DNA from: Atrichornis clamosus
Lineage: Eukaryota; Chordata; Aves; Passeriformes; Menuridae
Assembly (NCBI GenBank): GCA_013400975.1
Contig: WBMZ01011883.1
Location: forward strand, 1-64,000
Direction of reading: 5' to 3'
Length of the DNA: 64,000 nucleotides
Of this stretch, positions 1-10,800 are shown piece by piece. The notes under the pieces were generated by a model. It had not been told where the DNA came from. It saw only the letters and a list, made by a program, of their open reading frames with translations, and ran no database searches. The first letter of the stretch is position 1. Every line of letters begins with the position of its first letter. The translations under genes were made by a program, and so were the position numbers.

Positions 1-2599
1 AAAGGAAAGGAAAATCAAGTTCTCTTGTCTTTGATATGCTCAAGCACCGACTGTTGGGTCACACATGGAGCACTGGGAGCAGTGGGATGCTGGAACGAGC
101 GATGGCCAAAGCCTGTGGATCCATCTGGCCAGAACCAGCCCAGGAGCAGGATGCCTTCCTCCCTCAGAGAGCAAGGGATGAAGCAGAGCAAAGCCCTCTC
201 TCGCTCCCCTCATGAAACCCCGCAGGTCCAACTCACTTTCCACAATCCCTGCAGCACCCAGGACAAGCCCTGGATGAGAGCAGAGCGCTGGTGCCGCTCG
301 GCCTCGCTCCCCTGCAGCTCCAAACCAGCCCCTGCTCTACCCCCCCAGCAGAGCAGAGCTGGGTGCAATTACACTTCACTGCCTCTCCTCTATCGCTGTA
401 ATTCCTTTGCTCCGCTGAATTGCTTCCCCTTCAGCACCACACATAATCCATTGCACTGTAATTACACGGGAATTTTAATATCTGATGTATTTATAAGACG
501 CACTTAATTCATCAGCCCCTTTAACCGCACTGTCATTCCAGTGTTCCGCACGGTGGGAAGGATGACTCGCTGTCAGATGGAGATTAGCTGGCCCATGTGT
601 GCAACGAGTTGGAGGGTGTTCTCAGCCCGGCTGAGAACCTCGCTGCCAGACCCCACCCTGGCTGGGGAACAGGATCCCACCACGGTGCCCTGGCCCCCTG
701 GGGGACTGTGCCAGGGTTCCCCCGCACTGCTGCGGAGACAAGGGGCAGCACCATCCAGAGCCTTTTCCCAAGTATTTGAATCATCCAACAGGTCCAAATT
801 TGGCAGAAATAGAAGGGCCTGTGTTGGGGTGAGGTTCATCCTTACAGCCCAAGCAGTCCCCAACGGGCTGCCCAAGGTGAGGGATCCACATTCGGATCCC
901 TCCAAGCCCACGAAGAAAGTAGCCACTACTGAAGACTTATTTTTCCTGGCGTTTTTTTTCAGTGGCTCCTTTCCAGCCGTGTCCTAAAAGGGAACCAAAG
1001 GCCTTTGAGCCTCTTGCAGTGAGCACAATGCAATGATTTTCCCAGCCCAGGCAGGAGGGATGAGCTCACTGGTGTCCTTGGTTCCCCCCGGCTTCGGAGA
1101 GTGGGGTCCCTGTGCCGAGCACGGCGCGCGCCGCGGCTCCTCGGGATGCCCAGGAGGGCAGTGGACTCGGCAGAATGCTGGGGGTGGCTGGGCTCCATCC
1201 CACCAAGCCGTGGGAGAAACACCAGCCATGCCTGGGGATGAGAGGAAAAGGGGGAGAGAAAGGGGGGTCTCAGTGAGTCGGTCCCTGCGGGGCACCCTGG
1301 CTCTCGCTGATGGATGGCACCACTTATTTCACACCGGGATCATACTGGGTTTTCCCACAGCACTGCAGGGACATCCACACTGCCCTGTCAGCCACGCCAG
1401 TGTGTGGGTGGCACTCACAGGTGGTGGCATTGCCCCCGCCTCAGCACAGGCCAAGAGACGCCACAGAGGCACAGCCCAGACGCTGGTGGCACTGGGTGAC
1501 CCTGCCCCATCGGGATGGGTCAGAGACCCACCAGGTCCCCACCACACTGGGACACAAACCCTCCTCCTGCTTCCAGCGAGCTGTGCGGCAGCTGAGCTGT
1601 GCCAGAGCAGAGCTGTGCCGGAGTGGGAACTGTGATGACATTTCAGCTGGAGAGGGATCTTCAACAAGTATCACCCTGAGCCCACCCACAGCCCTCAGGT
1701 TCCCTGTGGGCATGGCCACAGGGTCAGCTCCCAGGTGCACCCTGGCACTTGGCAGCAGTCAGGCATGGTGACGTGCTGGTGACACCCTGCTCCCCCACCA
1801 GAGCATGGCCACGGCAGAGCATGGCCACTAATTTTACTGGCAGTGAGCTCCCTCCCTCTGGCTCCCTGCTCCAGCGTCCTGTGGCTCCCTGGGAACTCGA
1901 GGAAGGGTGCTGCAGCTGGCCTGATGTCCCCCCATGTCCCCCATGTCATGACACACACTCGAGAGCTGCGCCTCCGTGCCAGGCTGTCCCAAGTGCCAGC
2001 AGGTCCCTGTGCCCATGTGCCAGACCTGAGCAGGGACATCGACTCTTGGGGGCAGAGCTTGGGTTGGGCTGGGCTAGACTGGGGCATCCCCAGCCCAGGG
2101 TTATCTGAGGAGCTGGTAATTTCCCATCCCCTCCTCATCCAGAGCGTGCCTGGTACCTGCTCCCCACGGGATGTCACAGCCTCCTGCCTCAGTTTCCCCA
2201 TCTGCACTGTGCTCTCTGAGAGGGCAGAGACAGGAGAGTGGCTGGCAGGGGATGCAGCAGGGTCTCCAACCTGACCTCTGGCTTAGGACCAGGGCAGGGC
2301 CCTCTCTGCTCTCCCCATCCCCAACCCCTTCTCCCGCAGAGTTCTGCCACCCAGGGGGAGTTTTGGCTCCCAAGGTCACTGATAGAAGAGGCTCGGGGCA
2401 GACACCCCAACCTCATGCCCAGCCAGCCCTGCCAACCACCCCCTCCAGGTCCTGGCCACTCCCTGGAGCTCAGCTCTCCCGCAGGTGTCCCCCTCCCTCC
2501 TCCCTGTCCCCAAAAAGCAAATATCCAGGGAGATGGGCTCCGCGCTGCAGCTCTGCCGGTGGCACTGGCGCTGAGCAGAGCAGACACTGCAGCACGGCC

Positions 2600-2609
2600 G
2601 TTACGTAAG
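2600..2609. promoter_or_regulatory. PAR-bZIP / D-box consensus site
   Basis: GTTACGTAAG, a match to the RTTAYGTAAY core bound by DBP, TEF, HLF and NFIL3 except for the last base. A 10-base match can occur by chance; its only support is the adjoining CpG/G-rich DNA. Confidence 0.25.
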
Positions 2610-2639
2610 CCCGAGCCAGCTCTGGGGATGTAGGACACC

Positions 2640-2910
2640 GGGGTTATCCCCCGGCCCCCCCGGGGCTGCCACCCCCACCCCGCCCCAGCCACGGGGCTCG
2701 CAGAGCCTGGGGGGAAACCCCACCAACCCAGCCCACACCGCACGGGCTGCGGGGGGAGCGGGGGTGGCCCCTGGCTTGCTGTGGCCCTGCCATGGGGCAC
2801 ACGGTGGTGGCACGGGGGCGGCAGTGGGGGGACAGGAGGGTTGTGCTGCTGCGGGGCAGGGAATGGGGCAGGCGGTGGGGTGGGATGGGGCTGGGAGGCA
2901 GTGGGCGCTG
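2640..2910 (+). other. G-rich tract with G-quadruplex potential
   Basis: From about 2,745 the plus strand has many runs of three to six G (for example at 2,814, 2,826, 2,837, 2,853, 2,864, 2,876, 2,886) with short loops. The preceding part is C-rich. Confidence 0.5.
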
Positions 2911-3118
2911 CACCCACATCCCGCCGAGTCCTTCTGGACTCACCAGGGCTCACCCGTGCAGGTGAGAGCTCCGGGAAGGAGCCGGGCGCCAGGTTGTGAC
3001 TCCTGGGCTGGGCCTCCCTCGGGGTGACTCACGGAGCAGCACGGCAGTGGCCGGGGCAGAGGATCCAGTCCTCATCCCAGCCTGCTACATCCATATTCCC
3101 ACCCTCACATATCTAGAG

Positions 3119-3236
3119 GGTCAGCATCCCTGAGGACCGCCTTCCTGGGGTCAGCATTCCTGTCACAGCATCCCTGCAATCAACCTCCTTGGGATCAGCA
3201 TCCCTGGGACAGCATCCCAGAGAAAAGCATCCCTGG
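3119..3236. repeat. Degenerate tandem repeat of a CAGCATCCCTG-type unit
   Basis: The motif TCAGCATCCCTG or close variants recurs six to seven times in 115 bases at irregular 12-35 base spacing, suggesting an old local minisatellite. Confidence 0.7.
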
Positions 3237-6070
3237 TGCCTCTAGCACAGGCTGAGGAGCCAGGATCAGGGTTTCCCAGAGCTGAAGGGAAAATCCTTTC
3301 CCTGCGGGACAGCCCCAGCATCACCTGCCCTGCATCCCTGCGGGGAAACGGAGCTGAGGGATGGCACAGCCAACATCACCCATTCCCAAAACCCCTGTCC
3401 CCCGTGCCGGGGGCACGGCGAGTGGGCAGGCAGTGCTGGCAGCACCAGGGCTCCCTCAGGATCAGCCTTGTCCTAGCTAACAGACCATCGGGATCCTGGC
3501 AACATCCCCTGCCACAGTGCAGGATGGGGACACGGAGTGGGGAGCCCATGGCCCCCCAGCCACGTGGCTTCTCTCTGGTTTTCTGTCAGGCAAGGTCGGG
3601 ATCTGGCCACTTCTGTTTGGGGATGTTGGGTGGGGGGGAAAACCCAGGCTAAACCTCCCAGCAATGGGAGATACCAGAACAGGAAATTAATGTTAATTAA
3701 TTCATAATGACGCTGAGATAGTGATACCAGATGCTTCAAAAGTCCAACGGGGGAATCTGAAAGAGCTTTGCAAGAAATCCATCGCCCACCGGCAGTCCTG
3801 CCTCGCTGCAAGCTGGGAACGAGGGAGTGAGCTGGGGACTGGGATCAAGCTGGGACTGAAGGACCAGCTACAACCAGGGAACAAGCTAGGAACAAGCCAG
3901 GAATGATGAAAGAGGGGCACATCCCTGTGAGGTGACGGAGCCACAGTCATGCAGAGCTGTGGAGAGCAGCACTGGGACCCCCTCCCCCGCCACCCCACTC
4001 CCACCTTTCTCCCTCCCACCCCAACTCAGAAGCTGGAGTGGAGCTGGAGTGACAAGACACCCACCGTGCTCCGCTCCCTGGGGTGCAGGGGCTTCCCAAG
4101 CCCCTTAATGCTCTTTCTTTTCTCTCCTTTCCTCCATTTCGGGCACACCAGGTGCAGGGCAGGTGGCTGGGTGCACACTGGGGCACCCAGGGGCCCGCAG
4201 AGGGGTGGAGGGACAGGCTCATGGTCTGGGACAGGGACACAGGTCCTTTGCCAACCAATGTCCCCACACTCTGAGGACAATTTCTACCTCCCTTTCCCTG
4301 CACTGCTGAACCCAAACTGGGCTGGACTTTAGCCAAGGGGTGCACAAGAGTCTTGAGCCCGGTGCCACCTCCCCAGGGCTGGAGACAGCAGAGCCAGTGC
4401 CAGGAAGGATGGAACGATGAACTCTGAACAGGCAAACTCCTAGACTTGCAGCCCTTTGCCACCCTGTCCCCTCTGGACAGGGAGGGGATTATGCTCCTTC
4501 CCGCGGTGATACAACAGCACCAGCACCCAGAGGGGACCCTCAGAACGGGGACGAAGTGAGGTGGGCAAGGCCACACAGGGCCTGGCAGGGGCAGAGCAGG
4601 GTGGCACGGCCAGGGCACGGCGCTGCCATCGCTGCTTACATAAGGTGCCCGCTCCAAGTGCCACGAACCTGAGCGGTGACGGGAGAGCAGGACGGATCCG
4701 TCCCCCCCGCAATCCCTCACAGTGACAGCGCTCCCACTCTTCCTAAAGACAGCACCCCCAAAACTGCCCACCCGGCCTCCTTTCCCCTGCACAGAGGTTG
4801 AGGTGAGGCTCCCGTGTCTCTCAAGCACATTCCCACCCTGAAAGCTGACACAGACTGGGTGGAAATGCCAGGTTTTAAGCTCACCATGCAGTTCCCACAA
4901 GAGCTTCTCCGAAGTTTATCCGCAGTGGGAACGGTTTTTACCGCGCTGCCGGAGAAGCCACTCCAGCCAGCGGGGAGAGGGGGGAACCCCACCGTGAGCA
5001 CCACGGAAAACCACGGAGCACCACGGCACCGACATCCCACCGCAGCTGGTCCCGAGGGACTCGCCACAGCCCCAGGGTCATTCCAGGGCTAAGGAAAAGA
5101 ACTACTTTGACTTCACAGGTAAAGGAACTCTTTTGGGTAAAGAGCAGCAGAGGCAGCACAGGGTTTCAGAGTGTGTTTTGGATCAGAGGCAAGAAATAAA
5201 GTGGCCTTTACGGTGCCTTCCCCAGCAAAGCTGGAGCTTTATTGAGCTTATCCGGCACGGACGGGAACACTCGCTGTTATTCCAGGCCTGAAAAGAGCAG
5301 GCGAGCTTTTTTTTTTTAATTTTACTTTTTAAAAAAATTTTTTTTAGTCTTGTTTTCATTATTTTCTGGTGGCTTCACTGCTTTGTGCTCGCACAAAGGG
5401 AATTTCACCTGCTGTTGCAAACAAAAGGCCCTGGAAAGTTTTGTGGAGAAGGGGATGAGGGGAAGGAGCTTTATAGAAGCAAAACGAGTTGTTGCAGGAT
5501 TTGTTGTGGATTTTTTTTTGCAGTGACCTGTAAAACATCCCTAGCCCTTTGCTGCCTGTGGAAGACCTGGCACTGACATGCGAGTCCCCTGTCCCCACCA
5601 GGTTCACTCCTGGGATGGGAGTGGGGAGGTCTCAGGAACTGGGGTTGATTTGGGGTGCAGAGGGGAGGCAGCAGGATGGCTTCCCACCTTCTTCACAGGC
5701 AAAGTCATGGCCACGCTTTCTAAGAACACGAAAGAAAAAATCCAGCCCTCCTTTGCTGACACCACAGCAAAACAGGTGGTTCAAAATCACAAGTGCAAGG
5801 TGGGGGGGAGAAAAAAAACCCTATTTGGTGATTTTGTGCTCATATTCACTGCAAAACTGTCCGGGAATGCTGCTAAATACACACCATTTTCCCTCTCACA
5901 CACTTTGCTCTATAATTAAGAGAGACTTCTAAAAATACAAACGGCCTCGAGAACCCAGCGAAGGCGTGCAGGTGCTGCTAACTGGAGGCACTTTAGTACA
6001 GCTCATTTTCTGGACAATTTTACTCGCCTGGCTCGTGCTCAGCGCCGATACTATTACAGTGATGCAATTA

Positions 6071-6122
6071 TGCTGCTGCTGCTGCTGCTGCTGCTCTGCT
6101 GCTGCTGCTGCTGCCGCCGCCG
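6071..6122. repeat. CTG/CAG trinucleotide repeat
   Basis: Eight CTG units, a CT interruption, then about six more CTG units passing into CCG units. In one plus frame it would encode poly-Cys, in others poly-Ala or Leu; none is in a credible gene. Confidence 0.95.
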
Positions 6123-6760
6123 TGGTCGGCTCGCTCGGCTCCTTCCCTGGGCTTTGCAGTTTGCCTTTGAAGCACCCCCAGCCCCGAAGCTCCCGGGCTC
6201 ACCCCCGGCGTGTCCCCGCCGGCAGGGCCCGGGGACTTGGGGATAAGAGGGTCGGGCGAGGGTGTGTCGCACACACGAGTGAATATCCGTGTGTGGGCAC
6301 CGAGGGGCATAACCCCGCGTGGGCACCGCCAAAAACAACCGGTGTGCAAAAGTTTTGGGTGAGGAAAGGAGCTGGCCGGGGGAGGCGAGCAGAAGGGAGC
6401 AGGAGCTCAGAGAGGAACGCGAAAAGCAGCAGCAAACCCTCAGTGCTGGCTGGGCAGGGAGGGGGCCCATGGCACTGGCACGGGGATGACGGCCAGCTTG
6501 GCGAAACATCCCCCCCAGCCTGGCGTTTGGGGTACAGGGGCGAGGGGGAACTTCCCCCGCGGAGCTGCCGCTGCGAAACTTCCCCGTCTTATTTCTCCAT
6601 TAGGGCTGCAATAGGTGGAAGTGATTGACTCACTATGAGACTGCTGTTTTTGCCTCTGACTTGGGATTAAGACGGAGCTGGAGGAGCGGAGGAGCCGTCG
6701 TCGGCAGGCACCGGAGCCGGCACTTACCTCTCACTGCATCCAGCCCCTCCGGCCGTGGGG
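6100..6760. promoter_or_regulatory. CpG-rich block, candidate CpG island
   Basis: CG dinucleotides are frequent here (for example 6,115-6,140 and 6,180-6,340), unlike most of the left half, where they are sparse. CpG islands of this size usually mark promoters. Confidence 0.5.
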
Positions 6761-7250
6761 CTGCAGGTCCTGGAGAGTTAGCTGGCAGGGGACCCCACAT
6801 CCACTCGGGTTTCTCCCAGGACCGACGTTCGGCTGCTGCTTCTTAGGCACAGACCCAACCCCTCCATTCCAACCACGGGGGAAAAAAATATATCTTCTTC
6901 CAAAAGAAAAAAAAAATTTAAAAAAAAAAAAGAAGAAGAGGGAGATTAAAAAAAAAAAACAACAACACGCTTTTTTTCTTGGATCGGTCTCCCCGTGGAG
7001 AAAAAAAGAAAAACAGATAAATCCCAGCGACCAAGAGATCCAGACTCAGGTGAATTTAGCTTCAAACTCCCTCTGCGCTTTCAGAGCCTTCACCCTCAAA
7101 TGGGCTCTGGAAGATGCTGGGGGACCCATCGTTGCCAAAGTGTCATCAAATATCCTTCGGGCTCAACTCCGCTCCTGCCCGGGGAGGGTGGACTTCTTCC
7201 CTTCTTCCCTGCTTGCTGCGTGCTGTGGAGTTGGCAGGGACCTGCCTGTT
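6728..7250 (-). other. Candidate non-coding first exon on the minus strand
   Basis: A near-perfect minus-strand donor (GAGAG|GTAAGTG) occupies 6,721-6,727. The CCAAT array is 600 bp upstream and CpG-rich DNA adjoins. No ATG-initiated conserved frame was recognised, so it would be 5' UTR. By mammalian gene order (MAP2K3 then KCNJ12, same strand) it could be the 5' end of KCNJ12, but no KCNJ12 protein sequence is present. The upstream boundary is a guess. Confidence 0.3.
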
Positions 7251-7299
7251 CCAGCCTCAGCGTGGAGGGTGGGTGGGTTGGTTGGTTGATGTGGGGTGG

Positions 7300-7440
7300 T
7301 TTTTTTTTTTTTTTTTTTCTCGCCGCTATTGGTTTTCTTTTTTTTTTTTTTCTCGCCGCTATTGGTTTTCTTTTTTTTTTTTTTCTCGCCGCTATTGGTT
7401 TTCTTTTTTTTTTTTTTTTTCTCGCCGCTATTGGTTTTCT
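7300..7440 (-). promoter_or_regulatory. Four-copy tandem array of CCAAT boxes spaced by A-tracts
   Basis: The plus strand has four copies of TCTCGCCGCTATTGGTTTTC separated by T-runs. On the minus strand each is an A-tract plus GAAAACCAATAGCGGCGAGA. The ATTGG pentamers start at 7,328, 7,361, 7,394 and 7,430 (spacing 33, 33 and 36 bp). Core units are identical. CCAATAGCGG fits the NF-Y binding consensus. The array lies upstream (minus sense) of a CpG-rich block with a strong minus-strand donor. Confidence 0.6.
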
Positions 7441-7687
7441 TGCTATCTGATCCTGAGCGAGCGCTGCAGCTCGCCGCTTCCCTGCTTTTTTTCCCCCCAG
7501 CTCCCAGGCTTTTGACAGGGAATGAAACACAGACACCCAGTGAGACAGGCTCCGGCTTCGACAAAGCTCCACTCCCTCCTGCTGCCTTTGTCCGTGAACA
7601 GCAACTCCTCCAACTCTGCCCGTAGACACGAGGGAACCTCTGCATCAGCACTTTCCTAATGGCTGCTTCGCCCCAGCCCTTCGGCCC

Positions 7688-7711
7688 TTCTTCTTCTTCT
7701 TCTTCTTCCTC
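7688..7711. repeat. CTT/AAG microsatellite
   Basis: Seven or eight CTT units within a pyrimidine-rich stretch. Confidence 0.9.
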
Positions 7712-7899
7712 GCTTCCTCTCCTCCACCTTGATGGCTTCCGCTTGCTTTTTCTAGCCCGGCCCCAGCTCCGACAGCCACAGCCACAGGGAAGCAACAACC
7801 CTTTCCCGATGGATCCATCTCAGCTCCCCCACGCCGGCGGCTGCGGTCGGGGGGTAGTGGCCCCACAGACCATCACCGTCCTTTCTGGGCACCTTCCAT

Positions 7900-10800
7900 G
7901 AAAAATCGATGGTGGGGATTGCGTCCCTGAAGGCTTCACTTTGGGCTGGTTTTTAAGGGGCAGAGGGGCTGCGTGTGCGGAGAGGAGCCGGGGGCAGAGG
8001 GAGGGCTGGGAATTGGAGCCACTTCTTTTTATTGCAGGCGGGGATTGTTTTTATTTTTTTTTTTCCAAGATTGACTGGAGTCCAAGTTTATTTCTTTGGT
8101 GGCGAGCATTATTTTAAGCCATTTGGGAGGCTCTGGGTGTCTCCAGGTCACCCTGTCCTTATAATAGCGAGGCCTTTTCGGAGAGGGTCAAAGTGAAACC
8201 TTGCTCCAGCAGCCTCTTTCCCCCGCGGAGGGGAGCGGGAGGCACAGGGATGCTGCAGTGGGCTCACAACCTCGGCTGGCTTCCAGCCAGAGGGAGATGC
8301 AAACCAGCCACCGTCTGTAATTTTTGCTACACTTCCTCCACACTCGGTCACCCGCGAGATCCCAGGGCTGCTGCCTGCTCCTTTTTTGGGGATTCACAGG
8401 CTTTGTTAAAAAAAAAAAAATCACAGCCAGGAGACCTCCAGCCTCGCCAGCGATGCTCGGCACTGCTCAGCGTGGCTGTCACGAGCTGGCAGGTCACAGA
8501 AGAGTCATAAAGCCCCCCACAACACAGCACATAAAGAGGCTGCCTCCCCACCTGCCCTTCGACAGCCTCTGCCTCACTCTTCCTTGTCTCCCACCACAAG
8601 TTTGAGACCAGCAGTTCCTCCCTCCCCTTCGACAGCATCCTGGAGCAGTCACTCTCCTCGTGCCCAGCTCCCATCCTCTCCCAGGGCGATGGAGCATCGT
8701 CCCCTCACTGCTCCCAAACACCCCAAACTCCAGAGCTCATCAGGGCAGTGCTCCCAGCACTGCCTCCACTCCCCTCTCCACCCTGGCTTGCCCCACCTCA
8801 CCCCATTCCACCAACCTCAGAAACACAGAATTTTAACCAGCACTGAAATCCTGGGATGAAAAGCACTGCAGGGGCCTTGCCGCAGCCCTGATGGATACCC
8901 AGTTAACAGCAGGGATTTGGGATTTCCTGACCAGAGGGGACACCAGCTCACACACGGGGCATGGTGGTCTTGAGCAAGACCACCCAGGGGCAACCTGATC
9001 CCCATCCACTGCTCCCTTCTGCCTGTCAGGCAGTCCCCCACACCCCGGCTTCTCCTCCCTGAGGGCTCCTCTCCCGTCACCCCACCATGCTCATGGAAAG
9101 CTTCCCAAATCCCTCCCTGCCCCAATGCCCAGTCAGAGGTGCCCCCCCCAAAATTCCTTCCACTCCCTCCAAAAATAGACACAATTAATGCACCCAGCAG
9201 CCAAAAGCTGGGCTCAGAGCTGGGGTGGGCAACTGGCCACAGGCCAGGGGCACTCCTTGGGGTTGAGAGGAGTGGCTTCACAGTCCCCACTCCCAGACCC
9301 TCTCTCCAGCTGCTCTCTGGCTCCTCAGCTGCTGGGATAGCCAGTGGTAATTTGCAGCAAGTAGGAGATTTTGGGTCTTATATGCATGGGCACCCTGAGA
9401 GGCTGCAGCCCTCGGGGCCAGCTGGGAGGGCTGGGTGGAGCTGGGCAGCCACAACTGTCAGGGTTGGTGTTTCCATCACCTGGCCACGCTGCTGGCTTAT
9501 CCCTCAGCCTCCAGTTTTCTACAGGAAATGCAAATAAATAGGCTGGGATTTCCATCCAGGTAAGCCTCAGATTCCCTCTACTCTTGGGGAGTAGGAAAGT
9601 TCCCACATGTTTCCATCAGGGCTGGGGAGAGGCGCAGGGAGGCCCATTGTCCCTGTCTGTGGGTGCAGGACCGCAGCCCTGGGGACACCCGTATCCCGTG
9701 GACTCCCAGCCAGGGAACAGCTCCAGGCAGGATCCAGCCTGCCCCTGCCCCCAGGCCAGGTCTGGCCACTTTCTTAGGAGTTGTCGAAGCAAGGGAAGGA
9801 GGGCAAGGGAGTGAAACGAGGGGTGCAGCCGGCAGGGTCGAGCCCCATCCCAGCGCCCGCAGCGCGGCTGCGCGGGGCCGTGAGCGAGTCAGCACTGAGC
9901 CATTAGGGCTAATTTAATCAAGACCGATGGCCCGATTGGAGGGCTGCCGTCCATAAATCCCCCACTCCCGCTGCATTAGTGTCAGGGCTCCCAGAGGAAG
10001 AGGCCGAGGGGGAGGCGCGGGGGGAGACGGGATGGGGAAACGTGCTAAGTCACCCGTCCTCCCGATGGCACAGGGCTGCTCGGAGCAGGTGCCACCACCC
10101 CGTCCCGTTCACCGTGGGGACAGAGCCTGGGAATAGGCTTGAGGCCCCATGGTAGGTCCCAGTGAGATAACTAGGACTCGGAAGTACAAGCTGAAAAAGC
10201 CCCAGGGCTGATGGATTCAGCACCTGCCCCAGAGCCCAGTGAGACACCACCACACTGTGGGACATCCCCATGGAATACCATCTCCTCTCTCCTGGCACCC
10301 CACTCCCTTCCCAGTCCTGCTCCTAGAAAAAGCCATTTTCAGGCTCAGGATTGCCATCTGACAACCCAAAACACATCCTCCCCATCCCCATCCACAAGGC
10401 ACGGCCAGTGGAAGCCACACGTGCCGCACGAGCCAGCTCAGGAAATAAGCTCTCATCCATCCAGGTTAAAAATAGCCGTGAACTTTGCCGTGAACACGCC
10501 CCGCCCTGACACTCCGGCCGAGCTGGCTCCCGTCTCGCGTGCCCACCCAGCCCACCGAGCTCCCGGCCGAACACCGGCCACACGGGAGGGTCCGGTCGGC
10601 TGCGGCCATCTGCTCCGGGCGCTGGCAGCGCCGCCGGCGCGGGATGCCGGCTCTGCCAGGCCGTGCTCTTGGCCGGAGCAGGGATGCAGAGGGCCAAGTC
10701 CTGGTGGGTTTTGGGAAGACAACGGGCCAGGGGATGCGGCAGACGGATGGGAGGATGGCATGGGTTTGTGGGCATTGCTCTCGCCCCTGGAGCGCTGGCG

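Larger units (their letters stand above)
1..6070. other. Left-flank spacer, no gene seen
   Basis: No reading frame here looks like a conserved protein. Items seen: a small CpG knot at 1,113-1,143, the degenerate repeat at 3.1 kb, the G-rich tract and D-box at 2.6-2.9 kb, and A/T homopolymers near 5,310-5,345. Confidence 0.5.

Noticed and set aside
5966..6628. 220-codon plus-strand frame with a hydrophobic start and poly-Cys
   Set aside because: It begins at a non-ATG codon. The hydrophobic start and Cys/Ala runs come from T-rich sequence and the CTG repeat; the rest resembles no known protein.
7096..7629. Lys/Arg-rich repeat protein (KKKKRKPIAAR units) on the minus strand
   Set aside because: It is a translation of the A-tract/CCAAT array. 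The frame shifts with homopolymer length and has no conserved flank.
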